Source: Pseudogymnoascus destructans (lineage: Eukaryota; Ascomycota; Leotiomycetes; Thelebolales; Thelebolaceae). Taken from it: DNA of 64,000 nucleotides. The stretch is from NCBI RefSeq assembly GCF_001641265.1, contig NW_020167520.1:2480001-2544000 (forward strand). The letters run 5' to 3'. The position numbers and the translations under genes were made by a program. The notes beneath the pieces were generated by a model that made no database searches, was not told the DNA's origin, and was given only the letters and a program-made list of their open reading frames with translations. This document shows, piece after piece, positions 33,593 through 45,409 of the stretch (position 1 is the stretch's first letter; the number at the start of each line of letters is the position of its first letter).

Positions 33593-34120
33593 ATGGCGTC
33601 CAATTCACGTTGCCCCGCCATCAATGCGGGCAACCACCAGGGCTATATGGAATACGCACTCCTCCAAGCCCAGCTCTCGCCTCCAGGACCGACAAATTTT
33701 TGTGTTGGAGCCGTCCTCGTCGACGCAGACAAGAATGAGATATTATCGGCGGGCTATACGAAGGAGCTGCCAGGGAATACACATGCCGAACAGTGCTGCT
33801 TCATGAAAGTGGCACAACAGCACAGCCTCCAAGAGGAGGAGATAAGTCAAGTGTTGCCGAAAAGCACTGTCTTGTACACGACGATGGAGCCTTGCAACGA
33901 GAGATTGAGTGGAAACCGGACGTGTGTGGAGAGGATATTAAGGCTGAACGGCGCCATTAAAGTGGTTTACGTTGGAGTTCTAGAACCAGAAAAGTTCGTC
34001 GGACAGAATCTAGGTAGGAAAACGCTTGAAGATGCAGGTGTTCAGGTTACGATTGTTAAAGGGCTCAAGGATCGGATTTTGGAGGTTGCCACCGCAGGTC
34101 ATGATAAACCGGCCGAATAA
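33593..34120 (+). CDS. Cytidine/deoxycytidylate-type deaminase
   Basis: Single exon, 175 aa. The zinc site is complete: NTHAEQC (His ligand and catalytic Glu) and TMEPCNERLSGNRTCVERI (PCxxR...C, both Cys ligands). The long spacer after PC and the VVYVGVLEPEKFV strand resemble the Rib2/DRAP-deaminase-like branch of the CDA superfamily, involved in riboflavin synthesis, more than classic cytidine deaminase. No pseudouridine-synthase domain is attached. It probably deaminates a pyrimidine ring in nucleotide or riboflavin metabolism; which one cannot be read from sequence. Its 5' end is divergent from the GH47 gene. Confidence 0.85.
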   Translation: MASNSRCPAINAGNHQGYMEYALLQAQLSPPGPTNFCVGAVLVDADKNEILSAGYTKELPGNTHAEQCCFMKVAQQHSLQEEEISQVLPKSTVLYTTMEPCNERLSGNRTCVERILRLNGAIKVVYVGVLEPEKFVGQNLGRKTLEDAGVQVTIVKGLKDRILEVATAGHDKPAE

Positions 34121-34950
34121 TGCCACCCGGCCATTATTACCGGAAACCGGCGCCGATGTGGAAGAAAGCTAAGAACCAGGCTTTCACGTTATCGTATGAA
34201 ATGGAAGTGACTGAGCTTGGGGCATTATTCACGGGGATTCTGCGCTGGCCCTTGGGGTGAAGGGACCACGCCCGAGTTTGACATGTTCATCTTCGCTCAG
34301 ATTTGGTTAAGGATTGAACTCCCCCTTCCGCTTCTCGAGGGTGAGAGCCTGGCTCTGCAGCCACTCGACTTGCCAGGCTTGACACCAACCGGATATCTGC
34401 CGCCTGGACATATCCTGCTACAGATTGGTGTTGCCATCAGCGATGAAGGAGGGCGTCTGGCCTGCTGGATAGCCAATGGCGAGCGCAATGCCTATAAAAT
34501 CCGAAGCGCCGAAAATACTAGGGCGTGTAGTGAGGCCGCGGATTTGTAGAGTGTCACCATATCAACTGATTTATTGTACAATAATACACAATAATTCAGC
34601 ATAGATAGTACTACGCTCCGAGGTGCTTTATAAAACATTGTGTGAACTTTTAGACTTGAATTGTTACTTGGGAATCGCTGTTTTATATGCCGGAATTTGT
34701 GAAGTGCTTATTTGAGTCTCCAAGCTCCTTTCAACATCACCCCTTGTCAGCACTCGGAAGCTTCCGCACTAGCGCATTTCCAATTTCTAAATTCCTCGCG
34801 ACAACTCCAGACATCAACACTGGTCTATTGCTACCTACGAATTGTTCTCTGGCTCGATTGCGCCACCCGGGATTTGTCCGGACTCAAGCATATAGACGCC
34901 TGGATTGTCTTCTCAGAGCGAGGCGAGGCACTGGGACATCATCATTCACC
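34121..34950. other. Intergenic, no gene seen
   Basis: An open frame at 34217-34549 has no ATG start and no family features. The last 260 bp are probably the Mrp51 5' UTR. Confidence 0.45.
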
Positions 34951-36525
34951 ATGGCATCTCGGTCGGTCTCCCCTGGAGGAGCCCTCCTCAGGGCATCCCG
35001 AATGTTTTCGGTCCCAGCGCCAATACAGCGCCCGCCTTCGGAGATGGCTTCGAACGCAACCTTCGGTTCAGATAGCGCTACCCTCCCTCACCCGACCCAT
35101 CTCTCAATCAGCACACCCTCGTCATCCCTCTCTAAGGGTGATTGGGGTTTCAAGCGCAATCTGCCTCTCCGCTCCACGACAAAGACCTCGACTCCAGTTA
35201 TCCGCATCAGCTCTGTCGATACCTACGATCATATCACTGAGTTTGGATCTGCGGCTGATCACACCCTCACCCTCCGCAAATGGCAGGAGCTGAACATGCC
35301 TCTAACGGCACCTTCAGTTGCAACTGCGGGCACTTACGGCCCAGCCAGCAGGACACCAGGACGCGGCATCTTTGAAGCGGATACGGATATCACAGCAACA
35401 GGGGGCGACATAGCGAATAAGGACCACCGGTGGAAATTTGACGGGCCGTGGTTGGCAGGACAAACAGAGGGCGAGTTCAACGAATACGTGAGAACGGATG
35501 TTGCCAAGAGGAGACCAGCTTTCCGCAAGTTTCTGCAGAACTACAAAGCCGACCAGGACACCAAGGATGCTCAGCGAAAGGCTATGGAGGCTGGGGCGGA
35601 GGCACCCGAGCCACTTAAGGCAACCGAAATGACAGAGGAGGAAATGACACAGTATCTGCGCACGTTGAGACAGGGTCGCTCCGAGCTATTCAGACTTATC
35701 AAAGACTTCTTGGACCTCCCTCCATCCCCATCAGTCAACGATGATTACGGAAGCGTCGCAGAGAGCCTGTTCACGGACATGACGTCGGGATCACTGTTTG
35801 GGAAAACCGTGAAGGCCGAGGATTACATCCAGAAGTCCAGCTCCCCGTACGCCAACACCGGCCCGCCAAAGACTCATCCCTCCGCAGGCCTCTCGTACCT
35901 GAGGACTGGTGCGCATATCACCAACCATCCTGTCTATGGACCTCAGCACGACCATGCACCTGTACAAGGGCGTGTTATTCTCCCCAAGAACGCAGCCGTG
36001 GGAAGCTTTGCACCGAAACTCGGTGTGGCAGGTATTGTTGTCGATGTTCCAACGACTTCGGACTACTTCAATACCTCGACATTTGGCCACGGCCGCAGAA
36101 AGACCAACGCGGATAGACTCCCAGGACTCCTTAACATCGAACCCGAGAAGGTTGGAGGCTCCAAGGTCTACCTTAGCCCCAAATCCGCCACCATTGACCC
36201 CAAGGGTCGCATTAATCTCCAAGTCTCTGGGGCTCAGAACGCTGCTGTTGCAGTCCTGGAGGGGACAGCTTCTACAGCAGCAGCGCAAAGCCCAGTTGAT
36301 GGCGGAAGACCAGCCACTCAGACGATATTCCGCCAGCTATCTGGCGCTTCGTCCAGGGGTTACGGATTGAGTTCAGAGGCCGATAATGCATTTGGCGATA
36401 GGGCGGGTGATGTCGAGAGTGAGCGATGGTCCCAATCCACGCCAAGGTCGAATGAGAGGAGAAGCGGAAAGGCGGAGTTTGAGCAACTGGAATCTCTCTT
36501 GGCTGGCAAACCACAGCAGAAATAG
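34951..36525 (+). CDS. MRP51: Mitochondrial small-subunit ribosomal protein Mrp51 (bS1m)
   Basis: Single exon, 524 aa from the ATG in CACCATGG context. An in-frame open stretch continues upstream but lacks the family start; MASRSVSPGGALLRASRMFS is the usual N-terminus and looks like a mitochondrial presequence. Later conserved pieces are SKGDWGFKRNLPLRSTTKTS, FGSAADHTLTLRKWQELNMP and GLSYLRTGAHITNHPVYGPQ. Mrp51 is a fungal mitoribosome small-subunit component tied to translation of particular mitochondrial mRNAs in yeast. The C-terminal 120 residues are Ser/Gly-rich and probably disordered. No defect seen. Confidence 0.9.
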   Translation: MASRSVSPGGALLRASRMFSVPAPIQRPPSEMASNATFGSDSATLPHPTHLSISTPSSSLSKGDWGFKRNLPLRSTTKTSTPVIRISSVDTYDHITEFGSAADHTLTLRKWQELNMPLTAPSVATAGTYGPASRTPGRGIFEADTDITATGGDIANKDHRWKFDGPWLAGQTEGEFNEYVRTDVAKRRPAFRKFLQNYKADQDTKDAQRKAMEAGAEAPEPLKATEMTEEEMTQYLRTLRQGRSELFRLIKDFLDLPPSPSVNDDYGSVAESLFTDMTSGSLFGKTVKAEDYIQKSSSPYANTGPPKTHPSAGLSYLRTGAHITNHPVYGPQHDHAPVQGRVILPKNAAVGSFAPKLGVAGIVVDVPTTSDYFNTSTFGHGRRKTNADRLPGLLNIEPEKVGGSKVYLSPKSATIDPKGRINLQVSGAQNAAVAVLEGTASTAAAQSPVDGGRPATQTIFRQLSGASSRGYGLSSEADNAFGDRAGDVESERWSQSTPRSNERRSGKAEFEQLESLLAGKPQQK

Positions 36526-36817
36526 GATACTGGGGTAGAGATGTACGTTATTGGAAGCACGATATGTAGACTAAATGTAGATATAACTTTGAATTGCGTT
36601 ATGACCATCTATTTGATAGAATTCGATTTGATCATGTGACTTGTGATTATTGCCGGCCTCAGGCGTCAACACATTTTACAAAAATCGTTACCAAGACCTT
36701 TCTGCCCTACTATGTTAAGCGACACCACAAATATCAAAAAGTTTCCAGAGGACCTTCACGACAACACGACAAGCTCCTCAACCAGATTCTCGACAATTCA
36801 CATCGACAACCGCAATC

Positions 36818-37437
36818 ATGGGTCGCGTTCGCACTAAGGTTGGTTCTCTCATGGCGCCTCAGAATAATTGCAATCAACAGACACTGACATGATCCAACAC
36901 AGACTGTGAAGAAGTCCGCCAAGGTCATCATTGAGCGTTACTACCCCAAGTTGACTCTCGACTTCGAGACCAATAAGAGAATCTGCGATGAGATCGCCAT
37001 CATCGCCTCCAAGCGTCTCCGCAACAAGGTACGACAAATTGCTGTTTTGACACCCCAAAGGAAATAATCTGACACGTGAATTAGATTGCCGGATACACCA
37101 CCCACTTGATGAAGCGTATCCAGCGTGGCCCAGTCCGCGGTATCTCCTTCAAGCTCCAAGAAGAGGAGCGTGAGCGCAAGGATCAATACGTCCCAGAGGT
37201 CTCTGCTCTCGACTTCACCCAGAACTCTGAGAGCGGCACCCTCGAGGTCGACCAGGAGACCAAGGATCTCCTCAAGACCCTCGGCGTAAGTAGCCCGTTG
37301 TCCAACTTGTCACTGGCAGACCCCCTGACAATCAACAGTTCGACTCCATCCCAGTCTCCATCGTCGCCGTTTCCCAGCAGCAGAGCACGGAGCGCGGCCC
37401 CCGCCGTTTCGGTGACCGCCCTCCTCGCAAGGATTAA
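36818..37437 (+). CDS. RPS17: 40S ribosomal protein S17 (eS17)
   Basis: Four exons, 36818-36838, 36903-37028, 37085-37285 and 37339-37437, give 148 aa with all junctions in phase 0. The sequence starts MGRVRTKTVKKSAKVIIERY and contains LDFETNKRICDEIAIIASKR, AGYTTHLMKRIQRGPVRGIS and the C-terminal RFGDRPPRKD, a textbook eS17. Component of the cytosolic 40S subunit. The very short first exon (7 codons) is common in fungal ribosomal-protein genes. Confidence 0.98.
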
Positions 37438-37939
37438 ATGTGTGTTTTGGGTTTGGAGGATAAGCGGTTGCAAATGGCGCATTGCTTCTGGGCATCTGGC
37501 GGAAACGTTATGCATACTAGATCAATGTAAGATCATGACCTCCAACTAGGTGTCGCTGATTCTCCGTCAGGAGATGATGCTTGATTGCCATTTCTTTTGT
37601 TCTATGCTGTGCGTGAATGCTGTCCCAGCCCGTCACCTTGACCGATACGAGTTTCTCCCCAAATGGTGACAACGAACGCGTGATTGTGTGCAGACTTAAC
37701 ATTTAGGATCCCATGAACGACAGCTCTAGCAACCTGTAGAGATTAGAGGAATACTAGTAGCACAGTCACAATGAATACTCAATTCTGTCTTTGAAATTCG
37801 ATGAATACTATGTGTACAATGCTCCGTATTGCCTGTAGAGTCTTGCTCCGGGTATCTCATACATGATAACGCCGTAGAACCCAGCCTTCTATAAACGCCA
37901 TCCAACTCCCTGTACAACCACCCTATATATGCCTTTATA

Positions 37940-38845
37940 TTACCTTGAAGCATACCCTTCGTGTTTGAGATGCATAGCGTCAAACCTCCGCCTGACCTGT
38001 TCATCCTCATCATCGAACTCATCTTCAAAACTCGGGGGCACAGCTTGTCGAGTTATCTCATTCTCCCTTACCTCAACATCCACCAGGCCACCTCTAATCA
38101 CAGCGTCTGGTGCCATCTCGCCCCTCTCCAGCGCCAAGTCCCTTCTATCCTCCACACCTCGTCCTTCCGGGTCGGAGATAATCTCTAGATTCTTCAAGTC
38201 GTCTGCCAACCTCTCGTCGAGCCTTTGCCTTTCGGAGAGCGCTTCACGCTCGCCGAGCAGCTCGAGCTCGCCGCCGTATCCCCCATCACGTTCCCAGGCT
38301 GGCGTCTCAGAGAGCTGGACTTTGACGTACATGGCCCTCCTCGCGCAGTCCTCGCTGCACCATCGGTCTGCTTCTGAGGCTGGCACGATGCGGAAATTGC
38401 TGGACCTGCCCGATGTGCCAAAGAGCCTGTATCCGCCGTTGGAGCCTCCTGGTGGTGACGGGTTGGGGCAGAGCACGTAAGCGCAGCGGTTGTTTATGCG
38501 GCGCTCTTCAAGGAGGGCGTCGAAGTCGGAGGGCTGGAAAGGGCGTAACAGCTGCTTGACGGTGGAGATGTCAGACGCAGAGGGAGAGGTGGCGGGGAGG
38601 CTGGTGGTGGGGTAGTCGAGGAGCGTCTCGGTCGAGTAGAGGATGTCGAGTTCAAGGTCTTTCCGACGCTGGATGAGGTTTGCATGATACAGAGCCGTGG
38701 CGAGATGGGCAGGATTGGCTGATGCGATGGACTCAGTGAGGGGGGAGTCGACTGAAACGATGGACGCGTTAGATTGTTGGGGTGTAGTGGTATCGTCGAT
38801 TCTCTTCTTCAAAATTGACTTTGCGGGTTTCGAAGAGGAGGCCAT
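37940..38845 (-). CDS. RTR1: RNA polymerase II CTD phosphatase Rtr1/RPAP2-like
   Basis: Single exon, 301 aa. The Rtr1/RPAP2 zinc-binding signature is visible: EERRINNRCAYVLCPNP (C-x4-C) and WCSEDCARRAMYVKVQLSET (C-x3-C plus the conserved helix). The family acts on the phosphorylated CTD of the largest RNA polymerase II subunit and shuttles between cytoplasm and nucleus. The C-terminal third is charged and low in complexity. Starts at 38845; upstream is a separate promoter region. Confidence 0.9.
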   Translation of the reverse strand: MASSSKPAKSILKKRIDDTTTPQQSNASIVSVDSPLTESIASANPAHLATALYHANLIQRRKDLELDILYSTETLLDYPTTSLPATSPSASDISTVKQLLRPFQPSDFDALLEERRINNRCAYVLCPNPSPPGGSNGGYRLFGTSGRSSNFRIVPASEADRWCSEDCARRAMYVKVQLSETPAWERDGGYGGELELLGEREALSERQRLDERLADDLKNLEIISDPEGRGVEDRRDLALERGEMAPDAVIRGGLVDVEVRENEITRQAVPPSFEDEFDDEDEQVRRRFDAMHLKHEGYASR

Positions 38846-39563
38846 GGCTGACGACCATACGAACGCATACGTGTATGGGGATCAGATATATCTCAAAGCT
38901 TCATCCAGGTAGGTAGGTGAAATCAGTCCAAAGTCGAGATATTGTTGTGTTTGCCTCCTGTTGTGGTCGTGGTCGTGGTCGCGGACTGTGGCTTGGTGTT
39001 AATCAATCATATCACGACCCCTCCCCCACCAAAATTCAGTTGGTCGTCGTCGTCGTATTGATTGCTCTAGCCACCAGCCACACAACGCCTTAGCCATAAC
39101 CTACTTTAGTGGTTACTCTACTGCGGCTAAGGCTTCAATCAATCACCACCACTACTCCCTCTTCCCCATTGTCCGTCTCTTTCTCACCATCCTATAAACC
39201 TACCTACAACTGTTTCGAATGCTCAAATAAATTGTTTATACTATCTGGTAAGTCTATTATCATCTTCTGTACACAACTCTTCCGCCCCGACACCGCTTTC
39301 TTGTTGTTCGTCTCGCCTGATTACCTCCCGCTCTTCGCCGCTGACGTATCCCACAGCTTTGTCCTGCCTGTGCTACATGGGTGATTCGCCCGCAGCAATA
39401 TCTACAGCCTCTCCCTAGAAACACAACTGCTACAGTACGAACTATTCCCCATCACTGCGCTGCTCTTGGCGTCGCTACATCGCCAACCGACCTGAGCCCT
39501 GGTTCGCTGTCGGTTGATAAACAAGCGGTGACGTTGTAGCTGGTCAATCCGAAGGCAACAAAT
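38846..39563. promoter_or_regulatory. Divergent intergenic region, Rtr1 and Bbc1-like
   Basis: About 0.7 kb between divergent start codons. Contains GTGGTCGTGGTCGTGGTC and GGTCGTCGTCGTCG simple repeats near 38959-38980 and 39042-39056, and pyrimidine-rich leaders. No gene is supported. Confidence 0.45.
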
Positions 39564-42500
39564 ATGCCTGCTCCACCCTTCAAAGTCAAGGCCGTCTACG
39601 AATATACGTCCCCTCACGAAGATGACCTGCACTTTCCGAATGGCCAAATTATAACGGTTACCGAGGAGGAGGATGACGATTGGTATTCAGGGGAGTACGT
39701 GGACGCCGAGGGGGTCAAACAGGAGGGCATATTCCCCCGGAATTTCGTCGAGAAATACGAACCGCAAGCTCCTCCGCGGCCTGTCCGTTCTGCGCGACCG
39801 AAGAAGGAGGCCGAACAAGCAGCACCTGTCCAACGCCCGGCGCCCGAACTGGCTCCAGCTCCGGTTGTTGCCGAGCCTGTCCCAGAGCCTGTCCCAGAGC
39901 CCATTGTTGCCGAGACTCCAGTCGCAATCGAGAAAGTCGTAGAGACGATACCTCCAAAGATTGAACCATACGCCCTTGCCGTGCCAAAACAGGCTGAGAA
40001 ACATGCCGCTCCTGCGCAAGTAGCACCTAGAGCAGCCGCCCCACCTGCGGGGAGATCACCCCCTGCAGAGGAACCGGATAAACCAACGGGGTCTTTCAGG
40101 GACCGTATCGCCGCATTTAATAAGTCTGCCGCGCCTCCACCAGCCCCATTCAAGCTGGGTGGACTTGGTGGTGGCTCGAGCTTCATCAAGAAACCGTTCG
40201 TCCCGCCGCCACCGAGCAAGAACGCCTATATCCCTCCCCCTCGCGATACTCCCGTGGCAAAGATTTACAGGAGAGAGGAAGACCCTGAGATTGCCGCAAG
40301 GGAAACCGAGAACCAGGAGAGTGCGGAGAAAGCAGGACTCACCGCGACTGGCCAAGAGGGTGAAGAGGATCAGCCAAAGCCAACGAGCCTCAAGGAGCGC
40401 ATTGCCTTGTTACAGAAGCAACAGGCAGAGCAAGCTTCCAGACATACCGATGCTGCGCAGAAGAAGGAAAAGCCGAAGCGCCCCGCAAAGAAGCGCACCG
40501 ACTCTCAGCCCGTAGGCGAGCAACTGGAGTGCGAGGAAGTACCTCTGGAGAAGCAAGAGAGCCACGAAACAGTGGGCAGGCAATCTATCGATTCTTCCAG
40601 AGACGAAACTGCTCGCCAGCAACCTCAAAAGAGACGCAAGTCATCAAAGGGACCACCTGTTATTCCGGCTCCTGCTCTGGAGGCTGACGGCAACGATGCT
40701 GATATGTCAGGAGCGGGCGACGAGACTGAGGAGCCTGACACTGGACTTGAAGATTCGGATGCCAAGCCGACTGTTAAATCGCACGCGCCACCTCCACCGG
40801 CTCGTGGACCTGTTTTCCCAGCACACGAACCTGATGTAGGCGACGAGGAGGACGTTGCGAGCGATAGAGAGGAACGAGAGGAGGGCGAAGATGATGAAGA
40901 GCAGGGCGAAGATGAAGAAGAGGAGGAGGAGGTTGACCCTGAAGTTCGCAGAAAGGAGGAAATCAGGGCTCGTATGGCAAAAATGAGTGGAGGCATGGGC
41001 ATGCATGGCATGTTTGGTCCTCCCGGGGGAATGCCCATCCCTATGGCGGGTGCAGGTGCGGCGCCGAAGAAAAAGAAGGCTGCTTCAGGCGATGCACGGC
41101 CTTCCGGAGAGTACGGCTATGACGAGAGCAGCCCCACGAGCTCTCGTGCTCCTCAGGTTCCGATCATGGCCTTACCGGGTTTGTCCAAGGTCCGTACGCC
41201 GGAAGAAATGCCTTCTGGTGTTGTGATGAGTACACGCGAACCGGAAGAAATTCCGGATGTCGAAGATACTGTTGGGGCTGTCGCTCCAGCGCCTTCAGAA
41301 CATCGCCCTGCTCCCCAACGATGTAAGTACATTGCGCCTCTATTTGTGAATTATCTAACATGTTGAAGCATCGATGAGTTACGGTAGTTTTAAAGCTCCG
41401 GCTGTGCCCGGTGGAAGGCCAGCACCACCGCTAGTGCCTGTTGAACGTAAGTTTGCCTGATATGGGCGCAAATAGTATATGCTGACATGTGTAGCTCGCC
41501 CTGCACCTGTAGCAACCGCGTTGTCTCCAAGTGCTGGGTCTATATCGGACGATGAGTTATCTACCCGGGTATCAGCACAAACACCAACAGGTGAAGCTCC
41601 ACCCAAGTTAACGGCGGCTCCGAACCTTCCTATAAGGGAAGAGAAACCAATTCCTTCGGCGTTGTCAACGGCGAAGGCTGGGTCGTACGAACCAAGCCCT
41701 GTATCTCCTACCACACCTGGTGCAAACAAACGAGCGAGTCGTGTTCCACCTATTCCTGGTTCCAGCCCTGTTGTCGGTGCTGGTCAGACCCGTGCTCCAC
41801 CGCCCCCGCCGCCGACAGGTTCGCTGAGCCGGGCGTCAACTGGCGATGCTAGATTTGCGCCGGTGCCCACTTCCACTCAGCGCGAGGAGACTGACGAAGA
41901 GGTCACTGAATATGAGGGGGACTACGACACTGATATTGCCCCTACAGAGCCGCATAAAGATGCATTGAAAGCGCAGGCTAGAGAGTCAAGCATCGATGAT
42001 GAGTCGGCGAGGTCTTCCTTTGGTTCCCCCGCAGGGCCACCTCCACCACTGCCGCCGGTTGCGGCCCCTCGTGGTGTACCTCCGCCCCTCCCATCGCAAC
42101 CTCCGCCACATGCTCGCCAGTCTTTGGATATGCCACGGGCCGTGCCGCCACCGCCACCACCACCAAAGCAAGAGACCTCAGGAGATTATGATGAAGACGA
42201 TGACGAGTACGACCCATTCAAGTATACGGCCCCCAAATCGGGTGTCCCAGTGAGCGCCGCAACGGTTAGAAAGGTTTCTGGTGACAGCGAAGACTTGTAC
42301 TCAACTTCTCCTCCACGACACGCCCCTCCTCCTCATGATGGGCGGGCTCCGCCTCCACCTCCTCGTGATGCAGCGCCCCCTATCTTACCCACCGCTTCCG
42401 TTGCTCAGGCTGAGAGAGCCGCACCGCCCCCACCACCCCGGGAGCTTGCCCTTACTCCAACCAATAGAGCAGCGCCAAGACAATCTGTGGATGTACAAAG

Positions 42501-43338
42501 AAGTACTGGACCAACACGGCGATCGACCGATTTGAACCGAATGTCAATGGACCATGGTTTTATCGCCAACGATGTGGACTTGGCGGAAGGCAGCTTATGG
42601 TGGACCAACCCCAGTGGTGTCCCTCCAGCATTCCATGGGCGGAAGGATCTCCTGCATGAAGCCGAAGAGTCGACTGTTAGTAAACGAGGCGGGAAGTTTG
42701 TGACTACCAAAGATCTTTACGTGTTATTCCCCGACTATTCACAAACTGTGGTCACTGTTCAGTTCGACCCTCAGAACCCATCCGACGCTACATTCGAGCA
42801 GCGCCACGAGCAACCCCCTTCCCGCCTGCGCCAAGATCAGCTGGAAGAAGCGCACGAGCGCTTTGGTAGCCGTATCCACGACGCTGTGGTCGCCAAGAAG
42901 GAAGTTGTTGTCGCAGACGGCACCCCAGCTGGCCTAATCCTTGAGCTTCTAAAGCCGTTCAAGGATGCCTTGCTTCCCATTGGCACACGAGCGTATGGTG
43001 CCCTGGTCTACAGCAATATCGGGAACTCACTGACGTCCCAATTCGACGAGATCCGACCGGGCGATATCATCACCCTGCGTAATGCCAAGTTCCAAGGGAA
43101 ACACGGCCCGATGCATGCCAAGTACACGGCCGAAGTCGGGAGGGGCGAAGGCCACGTCGGTGTGGTTGCGGAGTGGGATGGGCCGAAGAAGAAGGTGCGT
43201 GCTTGGGAACAAGGACGGGAAAGCAAGAAGGTTAAGCTTGAGAGCTTTAAGTTGGACGATCTCAGAAGTGGCGAGGTCAAGATCTGGAGAGTCATGCCGA
43301 GGAGCTGGGTGGGCTGGGAAGGCGAGAATTCAAAGTGA
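39564..43338 (+). CDS. BBC1: SH3-domain actin-patch regulator, Bbc1/Mti1-like
   Basis: Three exons, 39564-41322, 41369-41446 and 41495-43338, make 1226 aa. Residues 1-68 are an SH3 domain (KVKAVYEYTSPHEDDLHFP, WYSGEYVDAEGVKQEGIFP, RNFVEKYEP). The middle is long, Pro/Ala/Glu-rich and disordered, with many polyproline stretches (APPPPPPTGS, VPPPPPPPKQ) able to bind other SH3 or profilin-type partners and an acidic run (EEGEDDEEQGEDEEEEEEVD). The last 240 residues form a folded domain (EGSLWWTNPSGVPPAF...TVVTVQFDPQNPSD...GSRIHDAVVAKK...GDIITLRNAKFQGKHG), as in yeast Bbc1 and Aim3. Yeast Bbc1 restrains Las17/WASP-driven actin assembly at endocytic patches. Assignment rests on domain order. Confidence 0.87.
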
Positions 43339-43556
43339 GATACGCGTGTGGCAAGGCCATGAGGTAATAAGCGCGTAGGTGGTGATAGGTGTATTTAGTT
43401 CACTCTGCTAGTAGCAATGTGCCAGTACCATACACACCCCATTGTCAACTTTGTCTTACTTCCGATCCCAGGTCACACCGCCTCGACGGGTAGACACAGC
43501 ATATGCAGAACGGCATGGAATTCATATTCTTCATATATTGTAATATACAGTTACAT

Positions 43557-44918
43557 CTAGTTCGGGCGAAGTATGTACATGACGGCCAGCCCTGCCACCG
43601 CAGCACCCGTCGCCAGGCCCTCTAATGCTACAAGCGTGACATCTTGTTTCCGCAGCGAGACCTTCTCCTCGCTGAAGAGGTTCTGTACTCGCGCTACACA
43701 GGGCGAAACCAGACCTTCTTTCCAGGTATTTGGTTGGCGCCACTGCAGCGAGAATTCGGGCGTCTTACCTTCTGTCTCTAGGGGGGTTGCCTCGGGGCTA
43801 CCAGTCGTCTCTATAATCCCAGCGGCCAGCTCAGGGGTAGTTACCCCTATCAACTCCACCTCGAGACTCTGCTCTTTTGCCTCTACGGCTTCTACGCCAC
43901 CGGCAGAGCCAGCCTCTCCATCCTCAATTCTCAAGACTTCCCTCTCCCTCTCCAGCGCCGCCAGCACTTTATCTTCAAATCCCTTCGTCAGCCTCTCCCT
44001 CCTCCACGGCTCAAACCCGAACTGAAACACCAAGAACAACAACACATTGACCCCCATCAACCCCCACGTCCCCCACGTACTCATCCTACGAATCTTATCC
44101 GACCAAATCTGCTCCTCATGATACCTCGCCAAAATGGCAGCATTGAGTCTCGACCCCGCCTGCTCCGCCGTCCTCTCCGCATCCGCCAACCGCTGCGTCG
44201 CCTCCTGCACCGCATGCTCATTCCCATGATCGCTGCGATACAGACTCGTGAAGCGCTCCAGGTCAATCGGCGTCCACGTATCCTTCCTCGCCAGCAGCGT
44301 CGTGACCTCGCGCTGGCTAGCAGCGCGGTCCGCGACGAGCTGCTTGTAGTTCTGGCGCGAGACGCGGACGTCTTCCTGCGAAGCCTCGAGGTGCTGCTCG
44401 TGCGCAGTGATGGTGCGTTTTAGGGCCTCGATGCCGGAGTAGCCGGTGAGGTCATTGAGGTGCTGCGAAGCGAGGAAGATGTTGCCTTGCAGGTTGTCCA
44501 TTATGTTTGTGAGGCGCTTGGAGATGTGGGAGCGGCGGCGCTCGGAGGCGGAGGGGAGCTCGCCACTGTTGGGCGTGAGTCCGGGAGGGGGGGGCGGGGA
44601 GGAAGATGCGGCTCCTTGCTTTAGGTCTGTAGCCGTGGGTGAGTCGGCGGAGGAGGGAGAGGGATGCGGTTGAGATTGTTGAGATGCGGTGGGTGGGGCA
44701 CCTAGGTTGATCGGTTCGCTGGAGGAGGAGCCGGAGGGCGTGCTTCTCTTCTCATCGGCAAAGTGCCGTCGTTGTTGGGAGAGGTAGCGGCGTTGTATGC
44801 AAGTCAGAGCTTGCCTTGGTCCCTGGATGGTCGGCGCGACTGCATGTGGGCAAGCTGAGGCCGGTGGTGAATGTAGAAATATGGAGCGCGCTGCATGTCT
44901 CAGCAATGGTTGTCGCAT
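43557..44918 (-). CDS. SHE9: Mitochondrial inner-membrane protein She9/Mdm33
   Basis: Single exon, 453 aa from MRQPLLRHAARSIFLHSPPA, a basic presequence. Then a Ser/Pro-rich linker, a coiled-coil block (residues about 120-260, LEASQEDVRVSRQNYKQLVA and EATQRLADAERTAEQAGSRL), STWGTWGLMGVNVLLFLVFQ as first membrane span and VALEGLATGAAVAGLAVMYI as the second at the C-terminus. This order is diagnostic for She9/Mdm33, which shapes mitochondrial inner membranes in yeast. The frame stays open upstream to 45080 without family features, so ATG 44918 is preferred. Confidence 0.9.
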   Translation of the reverse strand: MRQPLLRHAARSIFLHSPPASACPHAVAPTIQGPRQALTCIQRRYLSQQRRHFADEKRSTPSGSSSSEPINLGAPPTASQQSQPHPSPSSADSPTATDLKQGAASSSPPPPPGLTPNSGELPSASERRRSHISKRLTNIMDNLQGNIFLASQHLNDLTGYSGIEALKRTITAHEQHLEASQEDVRVSRQNYKQLVADRAASQREVTTLLARKDTWTPIDLERFTSLYRSDHGNEHAVQEATQRLADAERTAEQAGSRLNAAILARYHEEQIWSDKIRRMSTWGTWGLMGVNVLLFLVFQFGFEPWRRERLTKGFEDKVLAALEREREVLRIEDGEAGSAGGVEAVEAKEQSLEVELIGVTTPELAAGIIETTGSPEATPLETEGKTPEFSLQWRQPNTWKEGLVSPCVARVQNLFSEEKVSLRKQDVTLVALEGLATGAAVAGLAVMYILRPN

Positions 44919-45409
44919 ATCCAGGCGTAGCCCGGGAGAGGGATTGACGGATTGAAGAGCGAGATGAGAGGTGAGGTGTGGAATGTGAGGTATTGTTAAA
45001 GAAAAGATACTATAAGTCAGAAGAATAAATCGAACATCGGACGGAGAGACCAATGGAATAGCCGCTGATGTACCTTGCACAACAAGTTAGTATGTGTACG
45101 GGTACCTCTGCGTACCTTTCCCGTCACCACAGGACACTCCCTTCACCGCCTCCGTAAGTGGTAGCACCCTTGCACCCCGCGGCCGATCATGCACCTGCCC
45201 GCGACTATATATCAAATATTTCATCATTTGTCCCGTCCCCCTTCCCAACTTATTTATATGTTTATTTCCCCCCCCTCGAACTATATAAACAGCTGCAAGT
45301 ACGTTTATCCCCCCCCAACTCCTCAGGCAACACCTTCTCTAACACTCCCTCACAGACAAGGCTGTATCCCATCACTTCAATCCCACCATCGCATCACCAA
45401 ACCGCCCCC

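Noticed and set aside
34217..34549. 110-codon plus ORF between deaminase and Mrp51
   Set aside because: No ATG start, no family features and no intron extending it.
39614..40219. Long minus ORFs opposite the Bbc1-like gene
   Set aside because: Shadow frames of a Pro/Ala/Glu-rich coding region; codon bias mirrors the plus strand.
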